64,000 nucleotides of DNA from Tubiluchus corallicola (GCA_030141605.1 JAQGDQ010000451.1:1-64000), one strand, 5' to 3'. Shown: positions 50,696-61,372, counted from the first letter of the stretch. Translations and numbers: made by a program. The notes: generated by a model not told the origin, from the sequence alone.

Positions 50696-51649
50696 CCCTT
50701 TCACTACGTAGTTGCATTTTAACTTGGCCACATTGACTTTTGCACATTTGACAAAAACTTCTTGTGGTATGTTACTAAAACTAAATATTGTAAATAAATA
50801 AATAGTTACTCGTTATTGAGTACTAATATTTTAAATATTAGTTTTATTTCTGCTTATGCGCACGTGCACACGCACACGCACACACACACACACTCACACA
50901 CACACACATGTGCACACCTCCATAAATAAGCATGTACAGTCAACCCTCGTTAAACCAGACTAATTGGGGGGAGGGGTCCGATTTAGCCGATTGTCCGATT
51001 TATCCGATATGCCTATATATGGGCTATATTATACAGGAATAATCACCTTAATAAGGCCTATATACATTGCACTATATACTATACTGTATATTACTTTAAA
51101 ATAGTTAACCTATGAGGATAAAAAAATTATTGTACAGTTGGTAGGCTGTGTTGTGTTTAGCGCTCTGGCTTGGACGGAAATCGGCCAGTTTCCTTTACGA
51201 CGGATGATGTCCGTCTTATCCGATATCCGGGCTAACGGGGTCCGGTTTAACGAGGGTCGACTGTACTTATATTTAGAAACCAGTTTTCACAAATGACACA
51301 ATACTAATCCATAATATGCAATTATTTTATAAGAATGCAGAACAATCAACTAAACATACATTTTATCAATGATCTACAAGTGATTTTGCATGGGAACGTA
51401 CCATACAGTACAGTATTGTGGAATGCACCTGGCTTCAAACACTGATTGGCTAGTGAGTGTTACTTGTTGCGAAGCAACCCCAATCTCAAGGTTGTTAAAC
51501 TTTTCTACAATGTTTTGCATGGCCGTAGCAGTGAAACAAACAGACCTGGTTGACTGCACTAAGTACTGAGCTTGGGTAGCAGTGTACCACCTTCCGTCCC
51601 TTGCCTGAAAAACATAGGCGACAGTGTGCCGCCTTCCGTAGCGAAAGGA
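50696..51649 (-). mobile_element. piggyBac-like MITE, copy 3, inverted and interrupted by a pogo MITE
   Basis: The ends are CCCTTTCACTACG and CGTAGCGAAAGG, with TTAA on both sides (50692-50695, 51650-51653). It is the reverse complement of copies 1 and 2. The CA tract lies at about 50870-50905. The 327-bp insertion at 50937 occurred after this copy was in place. Confidence 0.88.
50937..51263 (+). mobile_element. pogo/Tigger-type MITE nested in a piggyBac-like MITE
   Basis: 327 bp, starting CAGTCAACCCTCGTTAAACC and ending TTTAACGAGGGTCGACTG, with TA target duplications at both sides. It is inserted within the element at 50696-51649. Confidence 0.9.
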
Positions 51650-51696
51650 TTAAGTGATAAGCAATCAAGCAATTAGCTAATTATGTGAAAACACAC

Positions 51697-51794
51697 CTGG
51701 AGAACTCAACAAGATTGCAAAATATGACAAGATCTTTGGCTGCAGATGACTGCGTGTCTACAGTGCCAGTCGAATTCGCCAGAGTTTGTTCAAC
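51697..51794 (-). CDS. PRKDC: PRKDC exon
   Basis: 98 bp, phase 0 to 2. It ends in KDLVIFCNLVEFS and is completed by RELLP in the next exon. Human has KDFSAFINLVEFCREILP. The acceptor is ttggtag and the donor gtgtgt. It lies just left of a piggyBac-like MITE with a nested pogo element. Confidence 0.94.
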
Positions 51795-52323
51795 CTACCA
51801 AAAAAAGCACTTATTTCAAATCCACAGAATTGCTAAACAACAATCCAGGTAAGTGGCCAAGTGATTGTGGTGGTCATAAGTGGTGTCGACTCAATCACCC
51901 AAATTCAGTAATATGTAAATCATTTATTTCGCAAACGAATGCCACAAATACTGGATAGGTGATTGCAGAGAAAACAGCTTTTGGGCACTTTCATCTACCA
52001 CACTGTGCCAGGACAGGAACTTAGCTCACCACAGAGGATAATCACACAAGATGAAACACCAAATCTTAATCATGTACCGATGCAAAATTGCACATGGACA
52101 GTTGGACACCACATAGAACCTCTCTGAAAGAAACAGTGGAAGGCACTACAGTAACTGAAACTGCTTAGAAGCAGTTTTCAATAATCACTCATTAATTTGC
52201 TAAACGGATACTATGCTGCTTAACTTTCAAAGTACATTTTGACTACACTACGACTCGCGACCTTTGCAAAAAAAGAAGGCACATTTTCCATGACACCCGA
52301 AATTGATCAAATAAATGATTTAC

Positions 52324-52460
52324 CTCTAAATCAATGTCTTTCTTTACCTCCAAATCCAATTTGTTGATAATTTTCAAAATGGCCATGATGATTTCATCGT
52401 ATATGGACTGTGTGAGTTCAGCTCGTACAGCTAGTGGAATATCTGCAGTTAAAAACTCCT
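52324..52460 (-). CDS. PRKDC: PRKDC exon with an apparent 2-nt frame disruption
   Basis: 137 bp. IYDEIIMAILKIINKLDL matches human LYDEFVKSVLKIVEKLDL. The neighbouring exons require entry and exit at phase 0, so a length of 3n is needed, but the exon is 3n+2. Read from the acceptor it begins EFLTADI (compare human SILADEA) and then hits TAG. The frame is restored if one AT of the ATATAT at 52439-52444 is removed. Alternative splice sites could also avoid the stop; see findings. Confidence 0.85.
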
Positions 52461-52572
52461 AAAAAATGTAACAAATTCTACTAAAGAAAAATGTGAAGTT
52501 AGAAATAGAAAGTTCACATCAAAAAATGGTAACATCAACATACATGAAGATCAAACGATCGTGCTATGTAGT

Positions 52573-53180
52573 CATTTAAAGGCAGACAGGATGATTTTTC
52601 ATATACTACCCTATTTTCAAGTTCGATAAAAAGTATACATTTTAATACAATTAATGCTGCAAAAGCGTTTCTGATAATTAAATAATAGATTAAAACCTTA
52701 ATTAATGGCAGACGAGCCCAACTACTGATGACATCACAAACTAACATAATTTTCAACAGCACAAACATTCCATGAGCGTGGTGCACGTGTTTGTGAAAGC
52801 AAAAATTGAAGTACAATGCTATTATAAGATATTCATAATGATGTTGTTCTAAAACTAGGCAAGTTTTGAGATAAAAATTCAAATTTCGAATTTACCGCTG
52901 TGCTCATACATCGCTGTTGAACGCGAGTAGTTTGTCACAAATTAACACATCCGAGTTGAGAAGTACGGCACCTGTTTTTTTTTGTGCAATGCGTTTCTGA
53001 GATGCAGGCGCTAGTACACGTCTAATTAGCAAATGGCGAAATGCTTGTAACAGCGAAGAACTAGTGGCGCGAATGTGAAACTGCGTTTGTGGGGTAATAA
53101 TTCTTTCATGTAAGTCATTTTTTGAAAAAATGTTTTCTTTCAATATTGTAAAGAGTAAATTGTTTTGACCTGCAATTTAA
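52573..53180 (+). repeat. Dispersed repeat family X, copy 2
   Basis: Same orientation as the copy at 12 kb, with insertions such as an extra segment around 52780-52850. It lies between two PRKDC exons. It contains the conserved stretch TGACATCACAAACTAACATA. Confidence 0.75.
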
Positions 53181-53458
53181 GATTGGGTGCAGATTTGCTC
53201 TAAGATTAGCAATAAAATGTTCAGACACACACGTTGCGATTTGACCTGGGTCACAGGTTGCACATTCAAAATTCGATGGGTGGTGATGGGGGTGGAGTGA
53301 TGTGGAGTGGTGCAGTGGGTGTGGTGTGTTTGTCCTTGCGGGTTTATGCACTTAAATTTTTGCGGGGTTTGGCTAGTTAAGAATTAATACTGTTCAACAG
53401 CAAAAGAATCAAGACATCACTGGATTAACTTTTCACAATCGTATCCATGGTAACACAC

Positions 53459-53622
53459 CTTCATCTGCATACTGTCTAGAAGCCGTTTCCACAAGGTTAC
53501 GTAATCTTTATATGTCACGCGGCGAAAATCCTCAAGCTCTCTGTCACCTTGAGTCGTGAGACTCTCCACCTCGGACTCCGTCGGCATCGGGTTGGAACAA
53601 GTCCGAATTATACCTTGATACA
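53459..53622 (-). CDS. PRKDC: PRKDC exon
   Basis: 164 bp, phase 1 to 0. It encodes VYQGIIRTCSNP, then an acidic linker, then VTYKDYVTLWKRLLDSMQMK. This matches human VHQGLIRICSKP ... PTYKDYVDLFRHLLSSDQM. The acceptor is atttcag and the donor gtgtgt. Confidence 0.95.
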
Positions 53623-54453
53623 CTGAAATTATAATGTATAAATATTACTAATATTGCCTGCTCCTGATGATATTAATTAACATAACAAACTGAGCTACTA
53701 GTCACTGACTTGCTAACACATCACAAACAGTTTGATTATCATGACTGTTTAAGCTATAACACACCACATATAGTTTAAAACGGTAGTACATGTTGCTCAG
53801 AAACAAAGAATATGACGAAATTCTGCTGTACTATTATAGGCGAACTGGAAACAGAGGGGCAAATACAGTTCATGGTATGGTTAGTTTTGACTTGTACATG
53901 TAACTTTAAAACAACAGTGAATTGGTTGGTGAGTTATAAGAATTAAATTAAGAGCAGCCATGATCACAGTGTAGAGAAGCCTAGTAGTCACGGTACTAGA
54001 CCTGTAATATGAAAGCTCAGTACTGACTGTTCGCCTTTCATTACTTCTGGACAAGTTTGATTTCAAAACTCAATAAATGTAGGTTCGTTTCACCATTTCC
54101 AAAAATGGGTTTGTCACAATCAATATTAAGATTAATCTGTAATAGCGACGTATACTTTCCTGATCTGAGCAGCTTACTAAAATACAATTTTCGCAACAAT
54201 CACTCAATTCTGTTACTCATAATCCATTTCACGTGCAAGTAGTCCAAATCAATCTGAGCTACTTAACAGACCGGACGGAATGTGGATTCGATTAACATGA
54301 ATAAAAAAGTGGAAAAAATTCTAACAGAGATACAGCAAGCATGGCAGTCTAAAGCACAATTCAATCTAGCTTGAGGAACCTACAATTGCACGAACTATTA
54401 GAAACTGTTGTCTCTGGACAGAAAACCGTGTTTGCTTAGAAGTTTTTACCTAC

Positions 54454-54628
54454 CTACGCTAGAAATGAAAGTACGTTGCATGGAGCCCTTAGTTCTCATC
54501 GACAGAAACACTCTTATAATGGCCCGATGAGCCAAATAATCCAAGTGAGTGTTCTTACGGAGCAACGGATACCTCTCAATCAGGACGATGACTAATCCCT
54601 CCAGAGACAGCAGAAACGGTTCGGATAG
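54454..54628 (-). CDS. PRKDC: PRKDC exon
   Basis: 175 bp, phase 0 to 1. It contains AHRAIIRVFLSMRTKGSM, matching human CCRAIVKVFLALAAKGPV. The donor was chosen at the first of two overlapping gtaggt/gtaaaa sites because only that one joins in frame (GTA G + TG) to the next exon. Confidence 0.95.
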
Positions 54629-55445
54629 CTAAATAAAAAGGAAAAAAGATCAAATACCAGTGTTTCAAGTGGTTTCTTGTAAACCAAACTTACGCTGTAA
54701 ATTACACTTACTTTCAGTACATTTATGGCTTCTAACAGCTGGAAAACACCCAGTTTCACATACGTATTTGAACTTCTTAAGATCACCATATGAATAAAAA
54801 TTACATAAACTTCAAAATTAGCCAAAAGTAACAGTATCAGTAATTAATTTCACCTAACATAAAGTTAACACAGTTAGGTAACTTTCACAGAGACAATAAG
54901 TACAGTTGGCACTGTTCGATTGTGTTCTTTGAGAGCAAGAATCAGCCTTTTCATAGTTTTGTTGTGCGCACGCGCTGTAGGTCAAAGGTTAAGTGTGCCA
55001 CAGCAATGCGTCTTAACTACAATTGTCACGTGACATGTGCGTAACGCAAAACATCACTTCACTGGCTTCAGTTGTTTTACGTGGACTTTACTCAATTATG
55101 TATTAGTCTGTGTGTAGAGTGATTTACTAGCAGGATCTTGCTTGGGAATAAGAAAAATTTAACAGCTAGCTGTTAAAACTATTACTATTACAATAGCATG
55201 GGCTGGGAAGCATTATTAAGTGTACACAAATGAGTTGTCTGGTATGGCTAACCTTTGACCTTTTCACAATCATCATCAATTGCTGGAACTGTGAAAAGGT
55301 TTATTCAGGTTCGCCATGTCACACCGAGCCTATAGCTTGAATTTTCAAAATATTTGTGTTCTAATTACAAGGTCTCAGGCTCAAGTCACGTTTTACAAGC
55401 CACTAAGTTAATACATGTTATTATCATCATGTGAACATGCTACAG

Positions 55446-56512
55446 CAGGGGTGTGAACGAGCCGCGACAGATCTTGTGCGGCCCGCGAAGAGGTTTGTCA
55501 ACCTAATGAAAGTGCTGCCCGGGCGATGAATTGAGTCACAACTACCGGGAAGTTATTTGTAGCTGAAGTCCGCACCACGATCGCAAAGATTGTGCTGGTA
55601 GCTTTTTCACTAGATCGGATGGCATTAACCCTTACGAGACAGTTGTCACTTGATACCACTGTTGGGCATGATGAAATTTCACGTTGCTCACTTGAAACGC
55701 AAAAAAGCGATGTAATCACAGAACACAGCAAACTATCACGGAAGCCGCCACTGAAATGCTCAAATATGCAAGAAATGCGAGAAGCAATCTGATTGGCTGG
55801 TAGTAAGACCAACCAACCAATCTCTAGGCTTCTACTATCGGGCCTCTTGATCTGTCCAGTCGTCTTCTTGGTCATAGCAGGTACAGATCATTTTGACTTG
55901 GTTATTTTACAAAATAAATTAAAAATAAATAAATTATAAATAAAATTATAAAATAACGATGTCAAAATGATCTACACCTATTATGACCTAGAAAACGACT
56001 GGGCAGATCAATTTATGTAAGTAGCTAGCAAGCTGTAAAAGTGTGATGACCCCTGACATAGGGGGACTGCCAGATTTTAGTTTCTGCTTAGGCTCAGTAG
56101 TACACATCTCGATCAGTGGCTGTTTCGTCGTTTCATCAGATGTAGTGTTCTTATAAATAAATCAGAATCATGGATAAGAAAAAGAGGAAGATTGAAGAAC
56201 ATCGAATGTTTCAAGATAGATTAATATGCACTGTACTGCACAGACTGTGTGAGATACACTGTATTAATATGCATTGTAATAAAATTACCACTATCTGACA
56301 TGAAAGTTGAAATCTAGGGTTTTTAATATAAATTTTAATAACTTCTAAAATAATTTTCTTGAGTGTAGTAGTAATAATGTGCAAAGATCGGATGCAAAAA
56401 ATCTTTATTAAGTCCTACTGTTCTTGGCTTGTTGACCAAACTTCATGTGGCGCGCAGGAATTGCGGGAAAGTTTAATGTGGCCCGGCTAGTCAGATAATT
56501 TGCACACCTCTG
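55446..56512 (+). mobile_element. hAT (Charlie-like) non-autonomous element with internal hairpin
   Basis: It starts CAGGGGTGTGAACGAGCC and ends GCACACCTCTG, with GGCCCG motifs inside both ends. The flanks are TGCTACAG and CGCTACAG, an 8-bp duplication with one mismatch. About 1.07 kb long. It has no intact transposase. A long imperfect palindrome lies at about 55850-56010. Confidence 0.85.
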
Positions 56513-57158
56513 CGCTACAGCATAATCATTTCAGAAGAGAATAAGAAAAAAAAGTTACAAAGTTTTTCCTGTGATGTTGCTATACCACAATGTTTTAGAA
56601 TTTGTTGCTTTGTTAGTTGTTGAGAACATTGATTGCATTGCTACTGCTGAATGAACAAATATCTGAATATCTATACCTTCAGCTGAGATGACTTTGGTAT
56701 TTAGCAAATGTTCTAATGATATCTCTATACACTTTCTATCAGAAAAACCTAAAAAATCACGTTTCTTTCGGTTGCATAGTTTGGCCCATATTTGGAGCAG
56801 CAACTTTTACATTTTTTGTACTAATTATACTTTTCCTTGTGACTTAGATTATTATTTTTGTTTATTGTTGCAGTGTGCCGAAAAAACTGTTTTCACAGAA
56901 ATGTTTGCTCGTAAAATACTAACAGAACGTAACAACATCAAGTTTTTATGTTAATGAAGTTTGTGGAAGCATACATATAAAGAAATAGCACAGCCGTGTG
57001 CAAATTATCACATTTAGTAAAGTGCATAATCTATGAATGATTTTGTGGTTGCTGTACTTTCTGCACTAAGACATAATGCAAAGAAAATGAATCAGATATA
57101 ATTCTTGTCGAAAATAAAAAAGCAAACCTATAAAAGGCAACACCGTGAAATTTTGTAC

Positions 57159-57243
57159 CTCGTCAAGTTCCAACACGATGCTTGCGAGTGCTTCCAGAAA
57201 GCTAGGTAGCTGTACAATCTTCTCATCAATCATGATCGCATTT
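57159..57243 (-). CDS. PRKDC: PRKDC exon
   Basis: 85 bp, phase 2 to 0. It encodes QLPSFLEALASIVLELDE, matching human VYQMPSFLQSVASVLLYLD. The acceptor is ttgttag and the donor gtacaa. The first base completes a serine codon with the upstream exon. Confidence 0.93.
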
Positions 57244-57532
57244 CTAACAACGAAAAATGTTGCTAAATTATTTTGCTATGTTACGTGTCCTTATTACAAG
57301 AATTGTTCTACTGCAAAATGCAAGATGTTTCAAGTACATGGTTGATTAACGAGAAAACTTCAAAAATTTCCAACATCCCCGATTTCTTGCATTTTCAAGT
57401 TGCAAGGTAAATACTGCACCCTACTATACAGTACTATGCACTTCAATACAGCGTCTTCCTTATTTTATTACGAAAAAAATTTATTTTCATTGGAACAGTA
57501 GCAGAGGAAAATGATGTAGCTGCTTATACGTA

Positions 57533-57822
57533 ATGGAGCGTTCAGACTAGCCAGTTTTCTGCCGGGCATTTTTCTTTCACAGCAAACTCGCAAGTGTGAA
57601 CTGCCTTGCAAGTTACTGTGGGCAAGTTATTGCAAATTCTCCGATAGTTGTTACGAATTACTGTCTAGTGTTGACACCTTGGCGAGTTACTCTCGACACT
57701 TCTTGCAGCGAATGTCAGCTCACACTTAGGTCGGACAGTAATACTCACAAGTTTTGCTCTCTGGTCTGAACATGCTTGCGAGTTACTCGGCAAAAAAACT
57801 CCCTAGTGTGTGAACGCGCCAT
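57533..57822 (+). mobile_element. Small TIR MITE next to a PRKDC splice donor
   Basis: It begins ATGGAGCGTTCAGACTAG and ends CTAGTGTGTGAACGCGCCAT, imperfect inverted repeats. The body is rich in repeated GCAAGT/GCGAGTTACT motifs. The superfamily is uncertain. It ends 14 bp from the exon at 57837. Confidence 0.75.
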
Positions 57823-57836
57823 GAGATCAGACTTAC

Positions 57837-57919
57837 GAGAAAAACAGTTGTTCACTCTGTTGAACCATCTTGTTGAACATGTAGCAAACATCCTTCTCGC
57901 TCATGAACAATTTGCAGGG
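57837..57919 (-). CDS. PRKDC: PRKDC exon (most upstream one found)
   Basis: 83 bp, entry phase 0, exit phase 2. It translates to PCKLFMSEKDVCYMF and onward, matching the GPCKVINAKDVDFMY region of human DNA-PKcs. The acceptor is gttttag and the donor gtaagtct. The preceding exon, which should end near GYGLFAG, was not found up to 64 kb. A TIR element ends 14 bp beyond the donor. Confidence 0.9.
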
Positions 57920-58789
57920 CTAAAACACAAAGAAAATGCTAGCAATAACAGCAAGTCATTACCTCCGACGAGCAGGCTACGTTTTCATCGCCGCTTGTTT
58001 GTTTGTCTGTCTGTTAGCAGAATTATGCAAAAAGTACTTGACAGATTACCACGGAGTTTTCGGGAGCAGTAACCCTGGGTGGTGCAAGGGACAACTAACA
58101 AACTATTAAATTAAATTATCCATATTTAGCAAATAGATGTAACTACATCAAAATGGACTTTATTGCCAACCGGTTTCAAACAAACTGTTCATTGTCAAGG
58201 CATCTAAAACAAAGAAATTTACCAGAATTTAGAAACAACATCAAAATGTAATTCAGTAGTTAGATAGCCAAAAGACATATGATAAACCATTATACAGATA
58301 ATTTAGCAATGTACCTTGCAGATTACAAATCTTGATTGGTATGAAACTATGCTACACTCCATAAACAAACAAACAAATTTGTGGAATTCAGCAACAAAAT
58401 GGCAGCTCCCTAATATTGACAGTTCTGCTACTACTAACATATTTGTTGTTTTTTTTTCTATAACTGATCTTTTTCAAACACTGCTTGAGACTCAATAAAA
58501 ACTATTTTTGGCATTGAGCAACAGTGTGAGTGCACACACTGTACAGGCTAATACACTACTACCTCGGATAGTCATTTTACAAACACATGAAGTAAACAAT
58601 TGAAAAAAGTGACAACAATCAAATCTAGGACAACATAAGTTCCTTTAGCTTCACTTCATAACAGTAATGAACAAAATCAAGATTAGAAGTTCAGCTCAAA
58701 CACAACATCACTACATAATTGTGATTTTACAACAAAATAAAAACCATTGTTCAAAATAGAACACGGTTTGGTTTAAAAACTTAAAAAAA
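57920..58789. other. No gene recognised between PRKDC and tetraspanin copy 1
   Basis: I looked on the minus strand for the PRKDC exon that should end near GYGLFAG and did not find it. No open frame here resembles a known protein. A short duplication or small repeats cannot be excluded. Confidence 0.6.
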
Positions 58790-58865
58790 CTCCAGAGCCA
58801 TGAACACATGCATTTTTATTAGTGTTTTTAGCAAGGAATAGCTTAAACTGCCACAAAACAAAGTT
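58790..58865 (+). promoter_or_regulatory. 5' flank shared by the two tetraspanin copies (with 60455-60529)
   Basis: Both ATGs are preceded by related sequence. Blocks of the form AAACTCCAGAG, an ACATTTTTA-like block, AATAG(T/C)TTAAA and CACAAA lie at matching distances. The duplication therefore included the 5' leader and perhaps the core promoter. No TATA box position can be assigned. Confidence 0.5.
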
Positions 58866-59705
58866 ATGGGCATAACTATTAGTGAAAATGGAAGACAAGC
58901 ACTCTTGCTGGTTGCAGCGTTTCAATGTACAGCAGGAGTTGTTGGTGGTTTACTCTTAATTATAGCAGGTGATTTTTTGCAACACAAACTGGAAAAATAC
59001 CATAATATTATTGGTTCGCATCTGCACAATGCCGAATGGCATTTTGTCTGCTTTGCCGTTACCGGCGTCGCTTTCATGGTCAACTGTATCAACGGCTTCT
59101 CCATTGTAACGCATTTAATGGTACCCGAACAGAGACATCACCGAATATTTGTTTTCAATTTGTATTTGTCTTTTGATATGATCATTTGTTGCATGCCCGG
59201 AATCGTGAGTTTGTCATGCTTTGTTGATATACACTACTTTAGTGTGGCATTCGAAGAAGGAATTTTAGAGTCGATGAAGCTGTACTCAACAAACGACACA
59301 ATTAAGCAAGTGCTGGACGAAATGCAGGTTACTTACAAATGCTGCGGCAGTCACAGCTACCAAGATTGGATGAACTTAACGTCTTACTCAAATTACAATG
59401 ACGACAACGTGTCAGACTTTGCGCAGACTTTCCAACAGGTGCTGCCCTCGAGCTGCTGTGACGAGGAACTCGATTGGGAATGCATGTACGATAATGAAAC
59501 CATGGCAACGATGGGATGTAAGGAGGCTCTCATGGGGTACTTTGGTGACTATCTATTAAAAAGGATAGGTATGCTTGCATTAGCCGTCGCTGTGTTCCGC
59601 GTCTTATCTCTGTGCTGTTTGCGCTTAATTCAGACCTCCATCGTCGAGGCTCTTCTAATAGGAAACCCAACCGCACCAGCAGCCGGATACTTATTCAGAC
59701 TGTAA
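58866..59705 (+). CDS. Peripherin/ROM1-like tetraspanin, intronless copy 1
   Basis: A 279-aa four-pass membrane protein in one uninterrupted frame from ATG to TAA. Hydrophobic segments are at about 12-35, 58-81, 94-120 and 233-256. The large extracellular loop has the tetraspanin CCG at 159-161, DW at 167-168, SSCC at 195-198, Cys206 and GC at 217-218, giving six loop cysteines. N-glycosylation sequons lie at 143, 170, 181 and 210. The post-loop block GCKEALMGYF and the C-terminal LRLIQTSI resemble the peripherin-2/ROM1 branch (GCRAALLSYY, LRYLQTSL). Tetraspanins organise membrane microdomains; the ligand here is unknown. Family members normally have introns, so the intronless form suggests a retrocopy. 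It lies antisense to PRKDC and probably inside one of its introns. Confidence 0.93.
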   Translation: MGITISENGRQALLLVAAFQCTAGVVGGLLLIIAGDFLQHKLEKYHNIIGSHLHNAEWHFVCFAVTGVAFMVNCINGFSIVTHLMVPEQRHHRIFVFNLYLSFDMIICCMPGIVSLSCFVDIHYFSVAFEEGILESMKLYSTNDTIKQVLDEMQVTYKCCGSHSYQDWMNLTSYSNYNDDNVSDFAQTFQQVLPSSCCDEELDWECMYDNETMATMGCKEALMGYFGDYLLKRIGMLALAVAVFRVLSLCCLRLIQTSIVEALLIGNPTAPAAGYLFRL

Positions 59706-59984
59706 AGGTGGAGCATTTTTACGAAATACAATCCAAGACTTAATCTTCAATTTTGGCGTGTTTTTTGGACTCTCCACAGGATTTTGTTGCTTGTTTTTTC
59801 TTTGATTTCTTTCAAAGGTTTAATGCATCCATCCTCCAATCTTCAGCTGTTTGGTGCACTCGCTTCCTCTTACTCTTCTGTACTAGATCACAACTTCCTT
59901 GCCTCCAGCTTTTCACCTTGACACTCTTCATAATAATTTTCTCCATAGATTTTTCTTTATGTTTATCTTACTTTTTTCTTTACA

Positions 59985-60190
59985 GGCTCAATTCAATTCA
60001 GTTTATTGCAATAATAAAACATAGAAGGACACTGGCAACAGCAACATACACAACAAAACGATAAACTTATACAAGATTTTATGAGACAGAAAACTGCCAT
60101 CTGACGAAGTGTAACAAAAACAAAAGAGCGGGCTTCTTTCTCACGAAATTCCACTTCTGGAAGTTTAAGGTTTTTTGCCAAATATTTAAA
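59985..60190 (-). mobile_element. Probable LINE 3' tail
   Basis: On the minus strand it ends in CAATAAACTGAATTGAATTG, a polyadenylation-like signal followed by TTGAA repeats, as seen at non-LTR 3' ends. It sits between the tetraspanin copies. Confidence 0.45.
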
Positions 60191-60245
60191 CGTTCATCCT
60201 ACAGATTTCATTCTCTACACTTCCTTGAAAAATTTTGTTTTTCCT

Positions 60246-60248
<3 letters not shown>

Positions 60249-60317
<69 letters not shown>

Positions 60318-60320
60318 ACT
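60249..60320. repeat. CT microsatellite
   Basis: About 70 bp of nearly pure CT, interrupted once by CCT near 60305. It lies upstream of tetraspanin copy 2. Confidence 0.97.
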
Positions 60321-60529
60321 CTAAACAAAAGTTAGCAAACTAACAGTTAGAAGGCAAGTTGAGTTTAAACTCAATTTCATGACATCATTGTGAGTTTGAA
60401 AAGAACAAATACCATTGTCCTAAAAAGAATGATTTCGTTTCATTTATAAACTAACAAAACTCCAGAGATAAGATACATTTTTATAAGTATTATAATAAAA
60501 AATAGTTTAAAATATCACAAAGTAGAGTT

Positions 60530-61372
60530 ATGGGTATAACAATCAGTGAGAATGGAAGACAAGTACTCTTAATGGTTGCAGCATTTCAGTGTGCAATGGG
60601 AACTGTAGGTGGCTTGTTCCTAATTCTTGCAGGTGACTACATGCAGCGTGAATTAAAAATATACGAAAATGTTCTTGCCTCGCGATTCCATAATGGCGAA
60701 TTCTGGTTCATTTGCTTTTCAGTCACTGGCATCGCTTTCGTTGTCAACTGTCTCCATGGCTTCATCGTCGTAACGGATTCGATGATGCCCGAACTGCGGC
60801 GCGAACGAATGTTTATTTTCAGCTTATACATGTCTATCAGCACGACAATTTGCTTTATGCCCGGTCTCGTGGGCTACTTGTGTTTCATGGATATCGGGTA
60901 TCTTGGCAAAGCACTCGAACAAGGGATTTTCGAATCGATGGAAATGTATCACAAAAACGACACAATCAAACAAGAAATCGACGAACTACAGATGACCTAT
61001 CAGTGCTGTGGTAGCCGAGACCATCAAGACTGGTTTAACATTTCCTCTCACCTAAATCACGACAATTACAACGAATCGAAATCAGCAGGAACTGCTGAAC
61101 ACGTGCTGCCCTCAAGTTGCTGCGGTGAAGAATTTGACGATGAATGCGTGTACGACAACGAGACTGTTAATACACGAGGGTGTAAAGAAGCTCTCATGCA
61201 TTACTTTGGCAATGTTCTGTTAAGAAGCGTAGGCACCATTGCACTAGCAATACTCGTGCTCCATATTTTATCACTCGGCTGTTTCCGATTGATCCAAACT
61301 TCGATAGCGGAAGCACTTTCGACGGGAATTCCAACTACTCCAGCAGTCGGCTACTTATTCAGAGTCGGCTGA
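60530..61372 (+). CDS. Peripherin/ROM1-like tetraspanin, intronless copy 2
   Basis: 280 aa, a tandem paralogue of the gene 0.8 kb upstream. It has the same length, the same start MGITISENGRQ, the same end GYLFR, and the same CCG (159-161), DW, SSCC and GC cysteine framework. Four sequons sit at the same positions. Divergence lies mainly in the extracellular loop (residues 170-195) and the first loop, as expected of selected paralogues. Both frames are intact, so both copies look functional. An AATAAA at 61394-61399, 22 bp after the stop, could be the polyadenylation signal. Upstream is a CT microsatellite, then about 75 bp resembling the 5' flank of copy 1. Confidence 0.93.
   Translation: MGITISENGRQVLLMVAAFQCAMGTVGGLFLILAGDYMQRELKIYENVLASRFHNGEFWFICFSVTGIAFVVNCLHGFIVVTDSMMPELRRERMFIFSLYMSISTTICFMPGLVGYLCFMDIGYLGKALEQGIFESMEMYHKNDTIKQEIDELQMTYQCCGSRDHQDWFNISSHLNHDNYNESKSAGTAEHVLPSSCCGEEFDDECVYDNETVNTRGCKEALMHYFGNVLLRSVGTIALAILVLHILSLGCFRLIQTSIAEALSTGIPTTPAVGYLFRVG

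Noticed and set aside
55498-55875. 125-codon minus-strand frame
   Set aside because: Lies inside a hAT element and does not resemble a transposase; probably chance.
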